Assembly: GCA_023393095.1 (NCBI GenBank)
Contig: JAEWMT010000125.1
Coordinates: 1 to 31,046, forward strand
Origin: Bacillota bacterium
Lineage (GTDB): Bacteria; Bacillota; Clostridia; Lachnospirales; Lachnospiraceae
Direction: 5' to 3'
DNA: 31,046 bases
The translations under genes were made by a program, and so were the position numbers. Shown piece by piece: positions 23,113 to 30,728 of the stretch (the first letter of the stretch is position 1; each line of letters begins with the position of its first letter). A model generated the notes under the pieces. The model had not been told where the DNA came from, searched no databases, and saw only the letters and a list, made by a program, of their open reading frames with translations.

Positions 23113-24276
23113 CTACACTTTAAATGACGTTGTAACTGCTACGATCGTAATAGAAAGGACAAACAATACTGCACCTACAAAAACCGCATTCAAAAGCATG
23201 GAGGCGGATTTCGCTGAGGCACTGATGCATTCAATAAATCTCTTATCAGAAATCGGCTGCAATGTTGCACCCCCGATTTTATATACCGCTGTAATCACAA
23301 GAAGCTTAATTAGCGGAACAGCGCATATGGTAATGATTACGATAAGTCCGGCCACTCCGATTGCATTTTTTAAAAGTATTCCAGCACCAAGAACCGTCTG
23401 AGTAACTCCCCCTAAAGCATCCCCGATTCCCGGAATTGCTTCTGAGGCTTTCATGAATACAGAACGTTTCACTTGATCTGCTACCGGAACAATCAATCCC
23501 TGAATAACATTAAAACCAATTACTATCGCAAGAAGGCTTTTTAACAGCCAGCTGATTGCTGTTGAAAAAAGTTCAGCCAATTTGGATAGCGTGTCCTCCT
23601 TGGACATATTATTCACTAACATGATAATCAGATAGAAATCAATCATTGGAATCACCACTCTTACAATAATGAAATCCACCAGCGTTATGAGACCAAGTGC
23701 TGCTTCATAATAAACAACGGAGGTTGTTGTTCCACTACAGAAAGCAACAGACATCAGATAGGTAGGAACCAATGCCTTCATAAAATTCAGGATGATACCG
23801 ACGGTAGCTGCCGCTATTCTGGATGCTGCGATGAAGGAACTGATCAAAATTCCGAATAACAGTAGATAAGTGACATAGTAACCTGTTTCCGACACCTGAT
23901 TATTTTTAAATGCCAAAGACAGATTTGTAAATAAGGCTGCGATCAGTGCTATTGTTACAAGACTCGCAAAAGTACTCATATTTGACTTAAATTCATTCTT
24001 TACAGAACCAAAAAGCTTATTACTGATTGCGGAAAGTGTTAAAGGTTCTTTTCCGCTCATTAATTGATTTACATATTCATTGAAATTAAAATTATTTTCC
24101 CCATCCATGACATTGTCAATCACCTCTTGAATTTCGGAATAGTCATATTTATTCGCTAAGTCTGTGTCGGAACTTGCCTCCGCCTTCCTTGAAGTTAACA
24201 GTGGTAGAAATATTACAACTGTAACAAGGAAGATCAACTTGCAAAAGAGCTTATGTTTTCTATAATGGCTGTTCAT
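23113..24276 (-). CDS. spoIIIAE: Stage III sporulation protein AE
   Basis: This is the polytopic membrane subunit of the SpoIIIA complex. A cleavable-looking signal sequence (about 1-34) precedes a soluble segment (YDYSEIQEVIDNVMDGEN) and then about seven hydrophobic helices. Typical stretches are YLLLFGILISSFIAASRIAA, FMKALVPTYLMSVAFCSGTT and SKLAELFSTAISWLLKSLLA. The ATG has GGAGG 7 bases upstream and starts 2 bp after spoIIIAD ends. Length (387) is normal. SpoIIIAE is thought to be a transporter-like permease of the feeding tube (family knowledge). Confidence 0.96.
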   Translation of the reverse strand: MNSHYRKHKLFCKLIFLVTVVIFLPLLTSRKAEASSDTDLANKYDYSEIQEVIDNVMDGENNFNFNEYVNQLMSGKEPLTLSAISNKLFGSVKNEFKSNMSTFASLVTIALIAALFTNLSLAFKNNQVSETGYYVTYLLLFGILISSFIAASRIAAATVGIILNFMKALVPTYLMSVAFCSGTTTSVVYYEAALGLITLVDFIIVRVVIPMIDFYLIIMLVNNMSKEDTLSKLAELFSTAISWLLKSLLAIVIGFNVIQGLIVPVADQVKRSVFMKASEAIPGIGDALGGVTQTVLGAGILLKNAIGVAGLIVIITICAVPLIKLLVITAVYKIGGATLQPISDKRFIECISASAKSASMLLNAVFVGAVLFVLSITIVAVTTSFKV

Positions 24277-24278
24277 AG

Positions 24279-24662
24279 TTACGCCTCCAAAAAGCTATTG
24301 ATTGTATCAAGAATGGAAAGCATAATCGGCATACTGATTGCAAGAATGGTCAGCTTTCCAACGATTTCAATCTGCTCACCCACCGCATGATACCCAGAGT
24401 CCTTGCATAGAGAAGCAGATATTTCAGTAACATAGGTAATGCCGATAATTTTAATCAATATACCCACATAAGCCTTATTTAATTTGATATATCCCTGAAG
24501 CTGTTCTATGGCATCAAGTATTACTTGAAGCTTACTAATTCCAAGTAGCAGTATGAAAATGCATGCAGCGATACTAAGATATAAGGAATATTCTTCCTTC
24601 CCTTTCTTGAATATAATCGCAAGTAAAATAACTATGATTCCTATCACAGCAATTTTTATCAT
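24279..24662 (-). CDS. spoIIIAD: Stage III sporulation protein AD
   Basis: This is a 127-residue polytopic membrane protein of the SpoIIIA complex. It has helices at about 3-20, 26-45 and further hydrophobic segments around GILIKIIGITYVTEISASLC, followed by KDSGYHAVGEQIEIVGKLTI, which is strongly conserved in the family. The start ATG follows AGGAGG at 5 bases. It overlaps none of its neighbours: 63 bp separate it from spoIIIAC, more than elsewhere in the operon. Confidence 0.95.
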   Translation of the reverse strand: MIKIAVIGIIVILLAIIFKKGKEEYSLYLSIAACIFILLLGISKLQVILDAIEQLQGYIKLNKAYVGILIKIIGITYVTEISASLCKDSGYHAVGEQIEIVGKLTILAISMPIMLSILDTINSFLEA

Positions 24663-24725
24663 AGCAACCTCCTAAGTATGTAGCTCTAACAAGTTTTACC
24701 GGATAGATAGAATACGGTAACTGTT

Positions 24726-24923
24726 CTAAACAATGTCAAACATTTTCTGTATTGTTAAAAACAAATCGGTGATATGCGGAAGCAGCCACAAAAGAACCAA
24801 TACGATTCCCGCCAGGCTTGAGAGAAAAGCCAGCTCATCCTTACCCGCTTGCTTCAATATTTGATTTAATATGGAAACTAAGATTCCAACTAACGCAATT
24901 CTTAATATTAAATAGACATCCAT
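24726..24923 (-). CDS. spoIIIAC: Stage III sporulation protein AC
   Basis: This is a 65-residue membrane protein of the SpoIIIA complex with two helices. It starts MDVYLILRIALVGILVSIL, then NQILKQAGKDELAFLSSLAG (a conserved loop), and ends DLFLTIQKMFDIV. The start is the ATG at 24921-24923 after GGAGG at 5 bases. The frame is open 51 bp further upstream but that part has no ribosome binding site. The size matches the family. Confidence 0.95.
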   Translation of the reverse strand: MDVYLILRIALVGILVSILNQILKQAGKDELAFLSSLAGIVLVLLWLLPHITDLFLTIQKMFDIV

Positions 24924-25003
24924 GCTAACCTCCACCCCGCAGTATGCGGTTCCTATCCTGCTTAAGCAGACCATTTCCTGGTATATTTACTATGATTTCA
25001 TCT

Positions 25004-25528
25004 TTAGATTAATATGATAATGATAAAAATCCCTGCCATGATGCCTAAGGTATTATACATATATGCTTTTTCCTTAACTGTTTTCTGTAATTCCTTAAGC
25101 TCCTCATCCAACTGAGAAATAAATAAATCCATTGTATTCATCTGCATATCCTTATCCAGATAACCTAGGTTTTCTCCAAATTGTATTAAATGCAACTTGT
25201 CCTTCTTTGATAAAGAAGTATTTGCCAATTCCATTTGTACTGCTTCCTTCCATATTTCTGAGAAAGTATGTCCAGAAAGTTCATGAAGCTTGGTACTGAC
25301 ATGCTGAAAGAAGGTGTGATAGTTGCCGTTGTGCCTTCTTGTAATGGAACCGATAGCCTCCGGTAAAGGTGTATTCGCATATCGGATATCCCCACGTAAC
25401 AGAACGACTAATTTTCTAAGTTCCTTCAAGTCTTCAATTCGACTCCTTATCTCACTGCTGAAGAAAAAACCCATTCCAGTTGAAGAGACAATTACAAGAA
25501 TACATCCGATGGCTTTCATAATAAGCAT
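25004..25528 (-). CDS. spoIIIAB: Stage III sporulation protein AB
   Basis: This 174-residue protein is related to type II secretion GspF platform proteins. It has an N-terminal membrane helix, a cytosolic helical domain (IRSRIEDLKELRKLVVLLRG, ANTPLPEAIGSI, FGENLGYLDKDMQMNTMDLF) and a C-terminal hydrophobic anchor (GIMAGIFIIIILI). The start is the ATG at 25526-25528, 10 bases after AAAGGAGG. A second ATG two codons later is possible. It follows spoIIIAA by 28 bp and is thought to couple the AA ATPase to the membrane complex. Confidence 0.94.
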   Translation of the reverse strand: MLIMKAIGCILVIVSSTGMGFFFSSEIRSRIEDLKELRKLVVLLRGDIRYANTPLPEAIGSITRRHNGNYHTFFQHVSTKLHELSGHTFSEIWKEAVQMELANTSLSKKDKLHLIQFGENLGYLDKDMQMNTMDLFISQLDEELKELQKTVKEKAYMYNTLGIMAGIFIIIILI

Positions 25529-25556
25529 AATAGTTTGTCCTCCTTTCACTTGCAGC

Positions 25557-26519
25557 TCATTTTGTTGATTCATAGAGCCGTTTACCGTCTGAATCGTATA
25601 TTTCCTCCAAATGCCCGATTTCCGAATAATTGCTAAGTATTATGTATCGCTCAAATAATTTCTTTTTTACCAGTTCACTTAAAGTTGGCTTACTCTTAAT
25701 ATCCTCAATCGAACTGCCGTGAACTGTTGCAATCAGTTTACAGCCACATCCGATTACATAATCGATTGCTTCAAGATCTTCCTTGGAACCGATTTCATCC
25801 ACTGCAATAATCTGCGGTGACATTGATCGGATCAGCATCATCATTCCCTTAGCCTTCGGACAGCAATCCAATATGTCAGTTCGTATTCCAAGCTCATTCT
25901 GCGGTGTCCCCATATAACAGGCACCGATTTCCGAACGCTCATCAACAACACCGATGCTCATTCCTCCTAGGTATTTACTTCCATTTGATAGCTGTCTTAT
26001 GATATCACGAAGTAATGTCGTCTTGCCGCATCTGGGCGGTGAGATAATCAGTGTGTGATAGATCCTGCTACCCTGCTGGTTAACTAAATACGGTAGAACC
26101 CTATCAGCGCAGCCCTTCACCTGATGAGCTAGTCGGATATTGATAAATGAGATATGTTTCATACCCTTAATTATGTCATCTTCTATTATAATCTTACCGG
26201 CGATCCCAATTCTATGTCCGCCGTTGATCGTAAGAAAGCCCTGCTTAATTTCATCCTCAAAGGCATAGAGAGAATAATTACTAATGTATTCCATCGTCTC
26301 TTTGATTTCATTCTTAGTAATATGGACTGCTTTCATAGGATTGTCTACAAATTGGGCATCCTCTGTGATGAAGGTCTCCCTATTCCCATAGATGATGATC
26401 AGGGGTGCATTCATACGCAGCCTTATTTCCTGCAGCTTATCAAAATCAATCGACAGCTTACCAAAAATTGTTCTAAGCTTTAAAGAAAAAATTTTTAAAA
26501 GCTCGTCTTTCGTATTCAT
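25557..26519 (-). CDS. spoIIIAA: Stage III sporulation protein AA, ATPase
   Basis: This is the cytosolic ATPase of the SpoIIIA complex, resembling type II/IV secretion ATPases. Walker A is SPPRCGKTT (160-168), Walker B is IIAVDE (about 237-242), and the SIGVVDERSEI and GCGCKLIATVHGS segments are conserved. The N-terminal domain starts LQEIRLRMNAPLIIIYGN. At 320 residues it is slightly longer than B. subtilis SpoIIIAA (307). The start ATG follows a GGGGG Shine-Dalgarno. It is the first gene of the eight-gene operon. Transcription by mother-cell sigma-E is expected from knowledge of the family; a matching promoter was not pinned down. Confidence 0.96.
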   Translation of the reverse strand: MNTKDELLKIFSLKLRTIFGKLSIDFDKLQEIRLRMNAPLIIIYGNRETFITEDAQFVDNPMKAVHITKNEIKETMEYISNYSLYAFEDEIKQGFLTINGGHRIGIAGKIIIEDDIIKGMKHISFINIRLAHQVKGCADRVLPYLVNQQGSRIYHTLIISPPRCGKTTLLRDIIRQLSNGSKYLGGMSIGVVDERSEIGACYMGTPQNELGIRTDILDCCPKAKGMMMLIRSMSPQIIAVDEIGSKEDLEAIDYVIGCGCKLIATVHGSSIEDIKSKPTLSELVKKKLFERYIILSNYSEIGHLEEIYDSDGKRLYESTK

Positions 26520-26864
26520 TCACGTTCCCCCTTTAACATGGATCATATGATAGCTTATCCACTCTCTGTTTAGAACAATATATTCCTTGGACAAGAAAAT
26601 ATTCCGATAACCTTAGAAAAGAATTGTGAAATTATTAAACTCTTTTTCAAAATAATTTGCAAAAACAGGAGGGATATATTATTCTGTTTTTATACTAAAG
26701 TAGAGGTTTTTCTTAATTACTGAAAAAAATTAGTATGTAACATTTAATATCGGTTAACGTGAAAAAACAAGAGTTTCAACAAAGTGAATTACAAAAACCA
26801 ATTTACTCTGCAAATAATGTGCAGATAAATTATTTTGTGGTACTTCGACAGAATGGAGATTCTT
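26520..26864. other. Divergent intergenic region upstream of spoIIIAA
   Basis: About 345 bases with promoters firing both ways. No gene was found. It contains the copy of the shared motif at 26736-26758. AT-rich blocks could hold the sigma-E promoter for spoIIIAA, but I could not assign a clear one. Confidence 0.5.
26736..26758. promoter_or_regulatory. Second copy of the TGTAACATTTAA motif
   Basis: This 23-base element differs from 7808-7830 at only three positions and ends GGTTAAC. It lies 106 bases before the cysteine-protein gene. No protein binding it is known from the sequence. Confidence 0.25.
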
Positions 26865-27311
26865 ATGGAAGAAATGATTAAGGAAATGGTTCATACTTAT
26901 TATTGGGATATGGACATCAATTGTGCCAGGACTATGCTTAACAGCCTTGCCAGTTTATTCAACATAAAGCTGCAGCCCCAGACACTAAGTGCTGCAGTCG
27001 GTCTGCATGGAGCCGGTGGATATCGTGCCCAATGTGGTCTGGTAGAGGGATCTCTGATGTTTATAGGTATATACTGCTCTGAGAGGGGCTATTCCGCAGA
27101 GGAAGCCGTACAAATGAGCTATGAATTTGCAGATAAATTTACTGATTATTTTTCCTCCTTACGATGCTACGATCTGCGACCAAATGGATTTACTGAAAAC
27201 GACCCGCCGCATGCCTGTGAAAGACTGACAGTAGAAGCAATATCATTTACTTATGATTTTATAAATAGTAAGTTGGGGCATTTGGAGAAAACAAAGAGCA
27301 TTAAATTTTAA
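26865..27311 (+). CDS. C_GCAxxG_C_C family cysteine protein
   Basis: The ATG at 26865 is preceded by ATGGAGA at 5 bases, giving 148 residues. Cysteines lie at 20, 57, 71, 101 and 118. The pattern DINCARTMLNSLA, then GGYRAQCGLVEGSLMFIG, then KFTDYFSSLRCYDL matches the C_GCAxxG_C_C family of putative redox-active or metal-binding proteins. In that family the first Cys follows Asn and the second precedes Gly. The usual Gly-Cys-Ala of the central motif is Gln-Cys-Gly here. The C-terminus adds a PPHACERLTVEA segment with an extra cysteine. It lies between the divergent spoIIIA operon and aroE, 129 bp before aroE, with its own promoter likely upstream. Role unknown. Confidence 0.75.
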   Translation: MEEMIKEMVHTYYWDMDINCARTMLNSLASLFNIKLQPQTLSAAVGLHGAGGYRAQCGLVEGSLMFIGIYCSERGYSAEEAVQMSYEFADKFTDYFSSLRCYDLRPNGFTENDPPHACERLTVEAISFTYDFINSKLGHLEKTKSIKF

Positions 27312-27353
27312 ACATAGAAATGGATAGATTATATCAACATAGGCAAAAGTGTA

Positions 27354-27381
27354 TTGTTATTTATTGGGTTTTTTATATAAT
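27354..27381 (+). promoter_or_regulatory. Sigma-A promoter of aroE
   Basis: TTGTTA (27354-27359) and TATAAT (27376-27381) are separated by 16 bases, 59 bases before the aroE start codon. The -10 is perfect and the -35 good. Confidence 0.6.
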
Positions 27382-27440
27382 GAGAAAGAAAGATTACAAA
27401 TATTAGAGACAAAATTATACTAATATGATGAGGTATTATA

Positions 27441-28232
27441 ATGAGATATGGATTAATTGGCGAAAAATTAGGACACAGCTATTCAAAAATCATTCATGAA
27501 AAGCTGGCAGATTACACATATGATTTAATCCCCCTGACCCGCGAAGAATTTGCTGCTTTTATGCGCACCAAGGATTTCACAGCAATTAATGTAACAATTC
27601 CTTATAAGCAGGAGGTTATCCCGTACCTAGACGAGCTTCATCCCCTTGCGAAAGAAATTGGAGCCGTGAATACGATTGTTAATAGAGAGGGGTATTACAT
27701 CGGTTATAATACCGACTTCTATGGATTTGAATATATGCTGACTCATAACAAGATAGAAATCTCAGGGAAGAAATGCCTGATTCTCGGTACCGGTGGCACC
27801 TCACATACAGTCCGTGCAGTACTGAAACATCTTGGCGCTGCCGAAATTCTTGTAATCAGCAGAAATGGATTGGATAAAGGGGAAGCTGGGATAGATAGCG
27901 AGTGCAAGGTCATTACTTATGAAGAATGTTATGATAAACATACCGATGCTGGGATAATCATAAATACTACACCCCTTGGTATGTATCCCAACATGGACGC
28001 CTCCCCTCTAAATCTTACCGCATTTACCAGTTGTGATGCTGTGGTAGACGTCATCTTTAATCCTCTGAAAACAAAGCTGGTTCTCCAGGCAGAGGAGCTT
28101 GGAATCAAGGCTGTTACCGGCCTTGAAATGCTCGTTGCCCAAGCAAAACAGGCGATTGAATATTTTCTGGATAAGAAAATTGAGGATGGGAAAATTGAAG
28201 TAGTATATCGAGAATTGCTGGAGATGATATAA
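27441..28232 (+). CDS. aroE: Shikimate dehydrogenase
   Basis: This NADPH-dependent cytosolic enzyme reduces 3-dehydroshikimate in aromatic amino acid biosynthesis. The 263-residue protein has the shikimate-binding GEKLGHSYSKIIHEK motif and the catalytic lysine in NVTIPYKQ (Lys56). The catalytic aspartate is in GYNTDFYGF (Asp92), the Rossmann motif is LILGTGGTSHT, and VDVIFNPLKTKLV with GLEMLVAQAKQA follows. All catalytic residues are intact. The ATG has GATGAGG 7 bases upstream and a promoter at 27354. It ends 3 bp from the stop codon of the convergent minus-strand gene. Confidence 0.96.
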   Translation: MRYGLIGEKLGHSYSKIIHEKLADYTYDLIPLTREEFAAFMRTKDFTAINVTIPYKQEVIPYLDELHPLAKEIGAVNTIVNREGYYIGYNTDFYGFEYMLTHNKIEISGKKCLILGTGGTSHTVRAVLKHLGAAEILVISRNGLDKGEAGIDSECKVITYEECYDKHTDAGIIINTTPLGMYPNMDASPLNLTAFTSCDAVVDVIFNPLKTKLVLQAEELGIKAVTGLEMLVAQAKQAIEYFLDKKIEDGKIEVVYRELLEMI

Positions 28233-28235
28233 TAC

Positions 28236-28664
28236 TTATTTGGCAATTTCATCAATAGATAATAGTTTCTTAATTCTATTTTGATAATAATCTCCAAACA
28301 TAAATGTTCTATTCCCATTCCACAGAACGCTAGCACCAAATGCATAACCTTCTATAACATTTCCTTCTTTATCTTGAAATGATAGCCTTTGCGTTGCATC
28401 TTTGGGTTTCTCTAGAGTTCTTAAGAGTGTTATTGAATTAAAGTAATTAACAATTTTAGATATTTCATCTTGATCAGTTATCTCCCCATTAATATGATCA
28501 AAATTACCATTATTATAGTTAACAAAGGTATATTCAATACTGTAAATATCCGTAACATCTAAATCAAATTTCAGACTAGTACATTTAAAATATACTACGA
28601 CAAATATAATGACTAGCATTATTGCTATGATTTTTATATTCTTTTTTTTCATTAATTCATTCAC
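28236..28664 (-). CDS. Membrane-anchored protein of unknown function, 142 aa
   Basis: A basic N-terminus (MNELMKKKN) precedes one membrane helix (about 9-27). The remainder is an extracytoplasmic domain of about 110 residues. It has alternating strands (VTDIYSIEYTFVNYNNGN), a helix (DEISKIVNYFNSITLLRTL) and a C-terminal IDEIAK. Small anchored proteins of this sort (often DUF-type) are common in Firmicutes. I could not assign a family. The ATG has AAGGTGA 4 bases upstream. It is convergent with aroE and transcribed alone. Confidence 0.6.
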   Translation of the reverse strand: MNELMKKKNIKIIAIMLVIIFVVVYFKCTSLKFDLDVTDIYSIEYTFVNYNNGNFDHINGEITDQDEISKIVNYFNSITLLRTLEKPKDATQRLSFQDKEGNVIEGYAFGASVLWNGNRTFMFGDYYQNRIKKLLSIDEIAK

Positions 28665-28841
28665 CTTAACTTTGGTATTTAAAATATCAATATTTGGTTA
28701 TATTATACAATATTTTATTGATGATCGCTATCCATATTTTATATCTACTTAATACTTACTATTTACATTGTTAAATATTAGTTCGCTACCTCATAATTAC
28801 AAGTAGCCTTACATTATCTCTTCACTATTAATCACATAGTA

Positions 28842-28888
28842 TAAAAAAAGCGCAATCCCCTGAAAATCTTATTTCCATGAATTGCGCT
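28842..28888 (-). terminator. Intrinsic terminator of the PadR-HAAS module
   Basis: An 8-bp stem, AGCGCAAT/ATTGCGCT (28849-28856 with 28881-28888), has a 24-base loop. In the minus-strand direction it is followed by a run of seven T (28842-28848 complement). It lies just after the last gene of the module. Confidence 0.75.
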
Positions 28889-28938
28889 ATATTAACTTTC
28901 TCGATATCATAGCAAAATAAAATAACCATAGTAGAAGC

Positions 28939-29469
28939 TTATAATTCTTCTTCATATACTATATTATCTTCGGAGTCATATCCTCTGATAGTCTTGATAG
29001 CAACAAATTTATTATCCTTTACTTTCCGTGTAATCAAAAATAAATTCTCATAAAAATCTTTATTCGTAAGAATATCTCCATTATCAAGAGTGATTTCTAA
29101 CTTCTTAATTCTATTGTCATTTACTATGCCGTACGCTATAACTAACTGCTCAGATCCTGACCAAGTATAAGATACTGCTTTTGTCTTATCATTTTCAAAA
29201 CCGAGGGTTTGACCTCCAGGACTCCAAAAGAAAAACAACGCTCTATTAACAGTATCGCAAGAAATCCATTTATCATACTTTCCAAGTATATATTTACCCT
29301 TCTTAAAATTTTCAATATGTACCACCTTAGATGGCCCATAATTTAAGCCTCGTTCTGAGTTCTCATGAGCTGATAATGGAGTTATATAGAGACCTAACTG
29401 GATCATTATGAAATAGGATAAGACAACTATAATAATAATATTTCGAATTATCTTTTTTATTCTACTCAT
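28939..29469 (-). CDS. Membrane-anchored protein of the PadR module, 176 aa
   Basis: The ATG at 29467-29469 follows AAAGGAGG. A basic start and one membrane helix (about 8-30) precede an extracytoplasmic domain. The latter has an NYGPSKVVHIENFKKGKY segment, an ALFFFWSPGGQTLGFEND segment and several Lys/Asp-rich strands. The start codon overlaps the end of the HAAS gene by 8 bp, so the two are translationally coupled. No known family was recognised. Its fixed place after PadR and HAAS suggests a role in the same membrane response. Confidence 0.65.
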   Translation of the reverse strand: MSRIKKIIRNIIIIVVLSYFIMIQLGLYITPLSAHENSERGLNYGPSKVVHIENFKKGKYILGKYDKWISCDTVNRALFFFWSPGGQTLGFENDKTKAVSYTWSGSEQLVIAYGIVNDNRIKKLEITLDNGDILTNKDFYENLFLITRKVKDNKFVAIKTIRGYDSEDNIVYEEEL

Positions 29470-30169
29470 TATTTTCTCCTCCTTTTAGAGGAATTTCTAT
29501 CTTGTATTTTCTATTGAAGCTATCATAGGATATTATTAACATATCAGCTTTCTTAGAAAAATGGGCAACCGTATCAACACCTTTGGATTTCAGACCTGGA
29601 AATTGCTGTCCGGAAATGGTTGTATATTTATTTCCCAGATTATCTGTTATGTTCCCCAAAGAACCAAGAGACCATGTAAGTCGCCGTAATCCGGTACAAT
29701 AAGTCTCATAGAAGATATTCATATTTCCATTTTTTTCATAAATAAGATTTGTAATACAAATCACTCTGTTATCTATTTTAACTTTTTCCTTCAAATCAAT
29801 TTTATAAAGTATATTGGTCTTAGGAATTTTATCAATTAAATTCCTTTGAGAGAAATTATCAAGAAATAGTATAAAAACTAAACAGAATACAATTATAATT
29901 AAAACAGTTATTGCATTTGTTATCTTCCACAACCAACCAATAATTGGATTATGTTGTTTATTAAGTTCTTTTCCTATTTCTTTTGCATCGCCCATATCAT
30001 GTATGGAAAGCTGTTCCGCATTTTCTTGGTCATATCCCTGTTCTATATAATAATCCATTTTATCTGATATGTGGCTTTCAAGCTCTTTTCGAATATTAGC
30101 TCTGTCAAATGTAAATTTAACACAGGAGAGGATTTCTTTTAAATAAGCATCACTTTTAGGTGAAAGCAT
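29462..30169 (-). CDS. HAAS/permease-prefix domain membrane protein (DUF1700-like)
   Basis: The N-terminal 70 residues are helical, with YLKEILSCVKFTFDRANIRK, the ELESHISDKMDYYIEQGYDQ segment and IHDMGDAKEIGKELNKQH. This is the layout of the HAAS / permease-prefix / DUF1700 domains that sit beside PadR regulators in Firmicutes. One membrane helix (about 79-104) and a C-terminal strand-rich extracytoplasmic domain follow. The start is the ATG at 30167-30169; a GTG four codons earlier is possible. The gene overlaps padR by 14 bp and the next gene by 8 bp, so the three form one operon. HAAS domains are thought to act as signalling partners for PadR-controlled membrane responses. Confidence 0.75.
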   Translation of the reverse strand: MLSPKSDAYLKEILSCVKFTFDRANIRKELESHISDKMDYYIEQGYDQENAEQLSIHDMGDAKEIGKELNKQHNPIIGWLWKITNAITVLIIIVFCLVFILFLDNFSQRNLIDKIPKTNILYKIDLKEKVKIDNRVICITNLIYEKNGNMNIFYETYCTGLRRLTWSLGSLGNITDNLGNKYTTISGQQFPGLKSKGVDTVAHFSKKADMLIISYDSFNRKYKIEIPLKGGENNE

Positions 30170-30500
30170 GAATACCACCACCTATTACTTTATTGACAGA
30201 TTCTGAAAACCTTTCCCACTTTTCTATTTCCTCTGCAAGCTGTTTTTTTCCGTTATTTGTTATTTTATAATACTTGCGTTCTTTTCCAGAATCACTTTTT
30301 GACATATAAGATTTTACATATCCTTTATTTTCAAGTTTATGTAACACAGGATATAAGGTACCCTCCTTAAATTGAAACGTTTGATCTGATTTCATTTCAA
30401 GTTTCTTTATTATCTCATACCCATACATATCTGATTCTTCCAGTAATGATAATAGTAACAAAATTGTGCTCCCTCCAAGTAACCCTCTATCAAACTCCAT
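30156..30500 (-). CDS. PadR family transcriptional regulator
   Basis: This is a 114-residue winged-helix regulator with the PadR signature. It opens LLGGSTILLLLSLLEESDMY, then GYEIIKKLEMKSDQTFQFKE and GTLYPVLHKLENKGYVKSYM, with RKYYKITNNGKKQLAEEIEKW in the wing and dimer helix. It resembles the short subfamily-2 PadR proteins (one C-terminal helix). The ATG follows GGAGGGAG. It probably represses its own operon, because its only promoter carries two tandem repeat copies that look like operators (30515-30564). Ligand unknown. Confidence 0.93.
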   Translation of the reverse strand: MEFDRGLLGGSTILLLLSLLEESDMYGYEIIKKLEMKSDQTFQFKEGTLYPVLHKLENKGYVKSYMSKSDSGKERKYYKITNNGKKQLAEEIEKWERFSESVNKVIGGGIHAFT

Positions 30501-30514
30501 TGATCTCCCTCCTT

Positions 30515-30568
30515 ATTATACTTAGATGTTCTAGGTATGATTATACATAGATAATCTAGGTATGTCAA
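30515..30568 (-). promoter_or_regulatory. Consensus sigma-A promoter inside a tandem 25-bp operator repeat
   Basis: On the minus strand TTGACA (30563-30568) and TATAAT (30540-30545) are both perfect and separated by 17 bases. Two directly adjacent 25-base units (30540-30564 and 30515-30539) both read CATACCTAGA, two variable bases, ATCTA, one variable base, then GTATAAT, so they differ at only three positions. One unit fills the spacer and the other lies just downstream of the -10. Each contains a TAGAT-type dyad. Repressor bound to either would block RNA polymerase. Confidence 0.75.
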
Positions 30569-30572
30569 GCAT

Positions 30573-30728
30573 TTATATCAATGTATAGAAGGCCAAAAAG
30601 ACCTCCTGCGCTATGTCTTCCGCATCCGATATATTTTTTACATAGGTAAATGCAATCCGGATCATGTTCTTAAAATAGTTTGATACCACCCTACTGAGGT
30701 TCTCTTCCTGCTCACGGGAAGTATTCAT
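30573..30728 (-). pseudogene. Truncated ECF sigma factor (region 2 only)
   Basis: An ATG (30726-30728) with AAAGGAG 10 bases upstream opens a 51-residue frame: MNTSREQEENLSRVVSNYFK, then NMIRIAFTYVKNISDAEDIA, then QEVFLAFYTLI and TAA. The segment DAEDIAQEVFLAFY is the hallmark of sigma-70 region 2 (core binding) in ECF sigma factors. Normal ECF factors have about 160-200 residues with region 4; nothing of that follows in any frame. The frame ends 4 bases before the padR -35 element. It is a remnant, or a very short region-2 protein. The intact start suggests it may still be translated. Confidence 0.65.
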
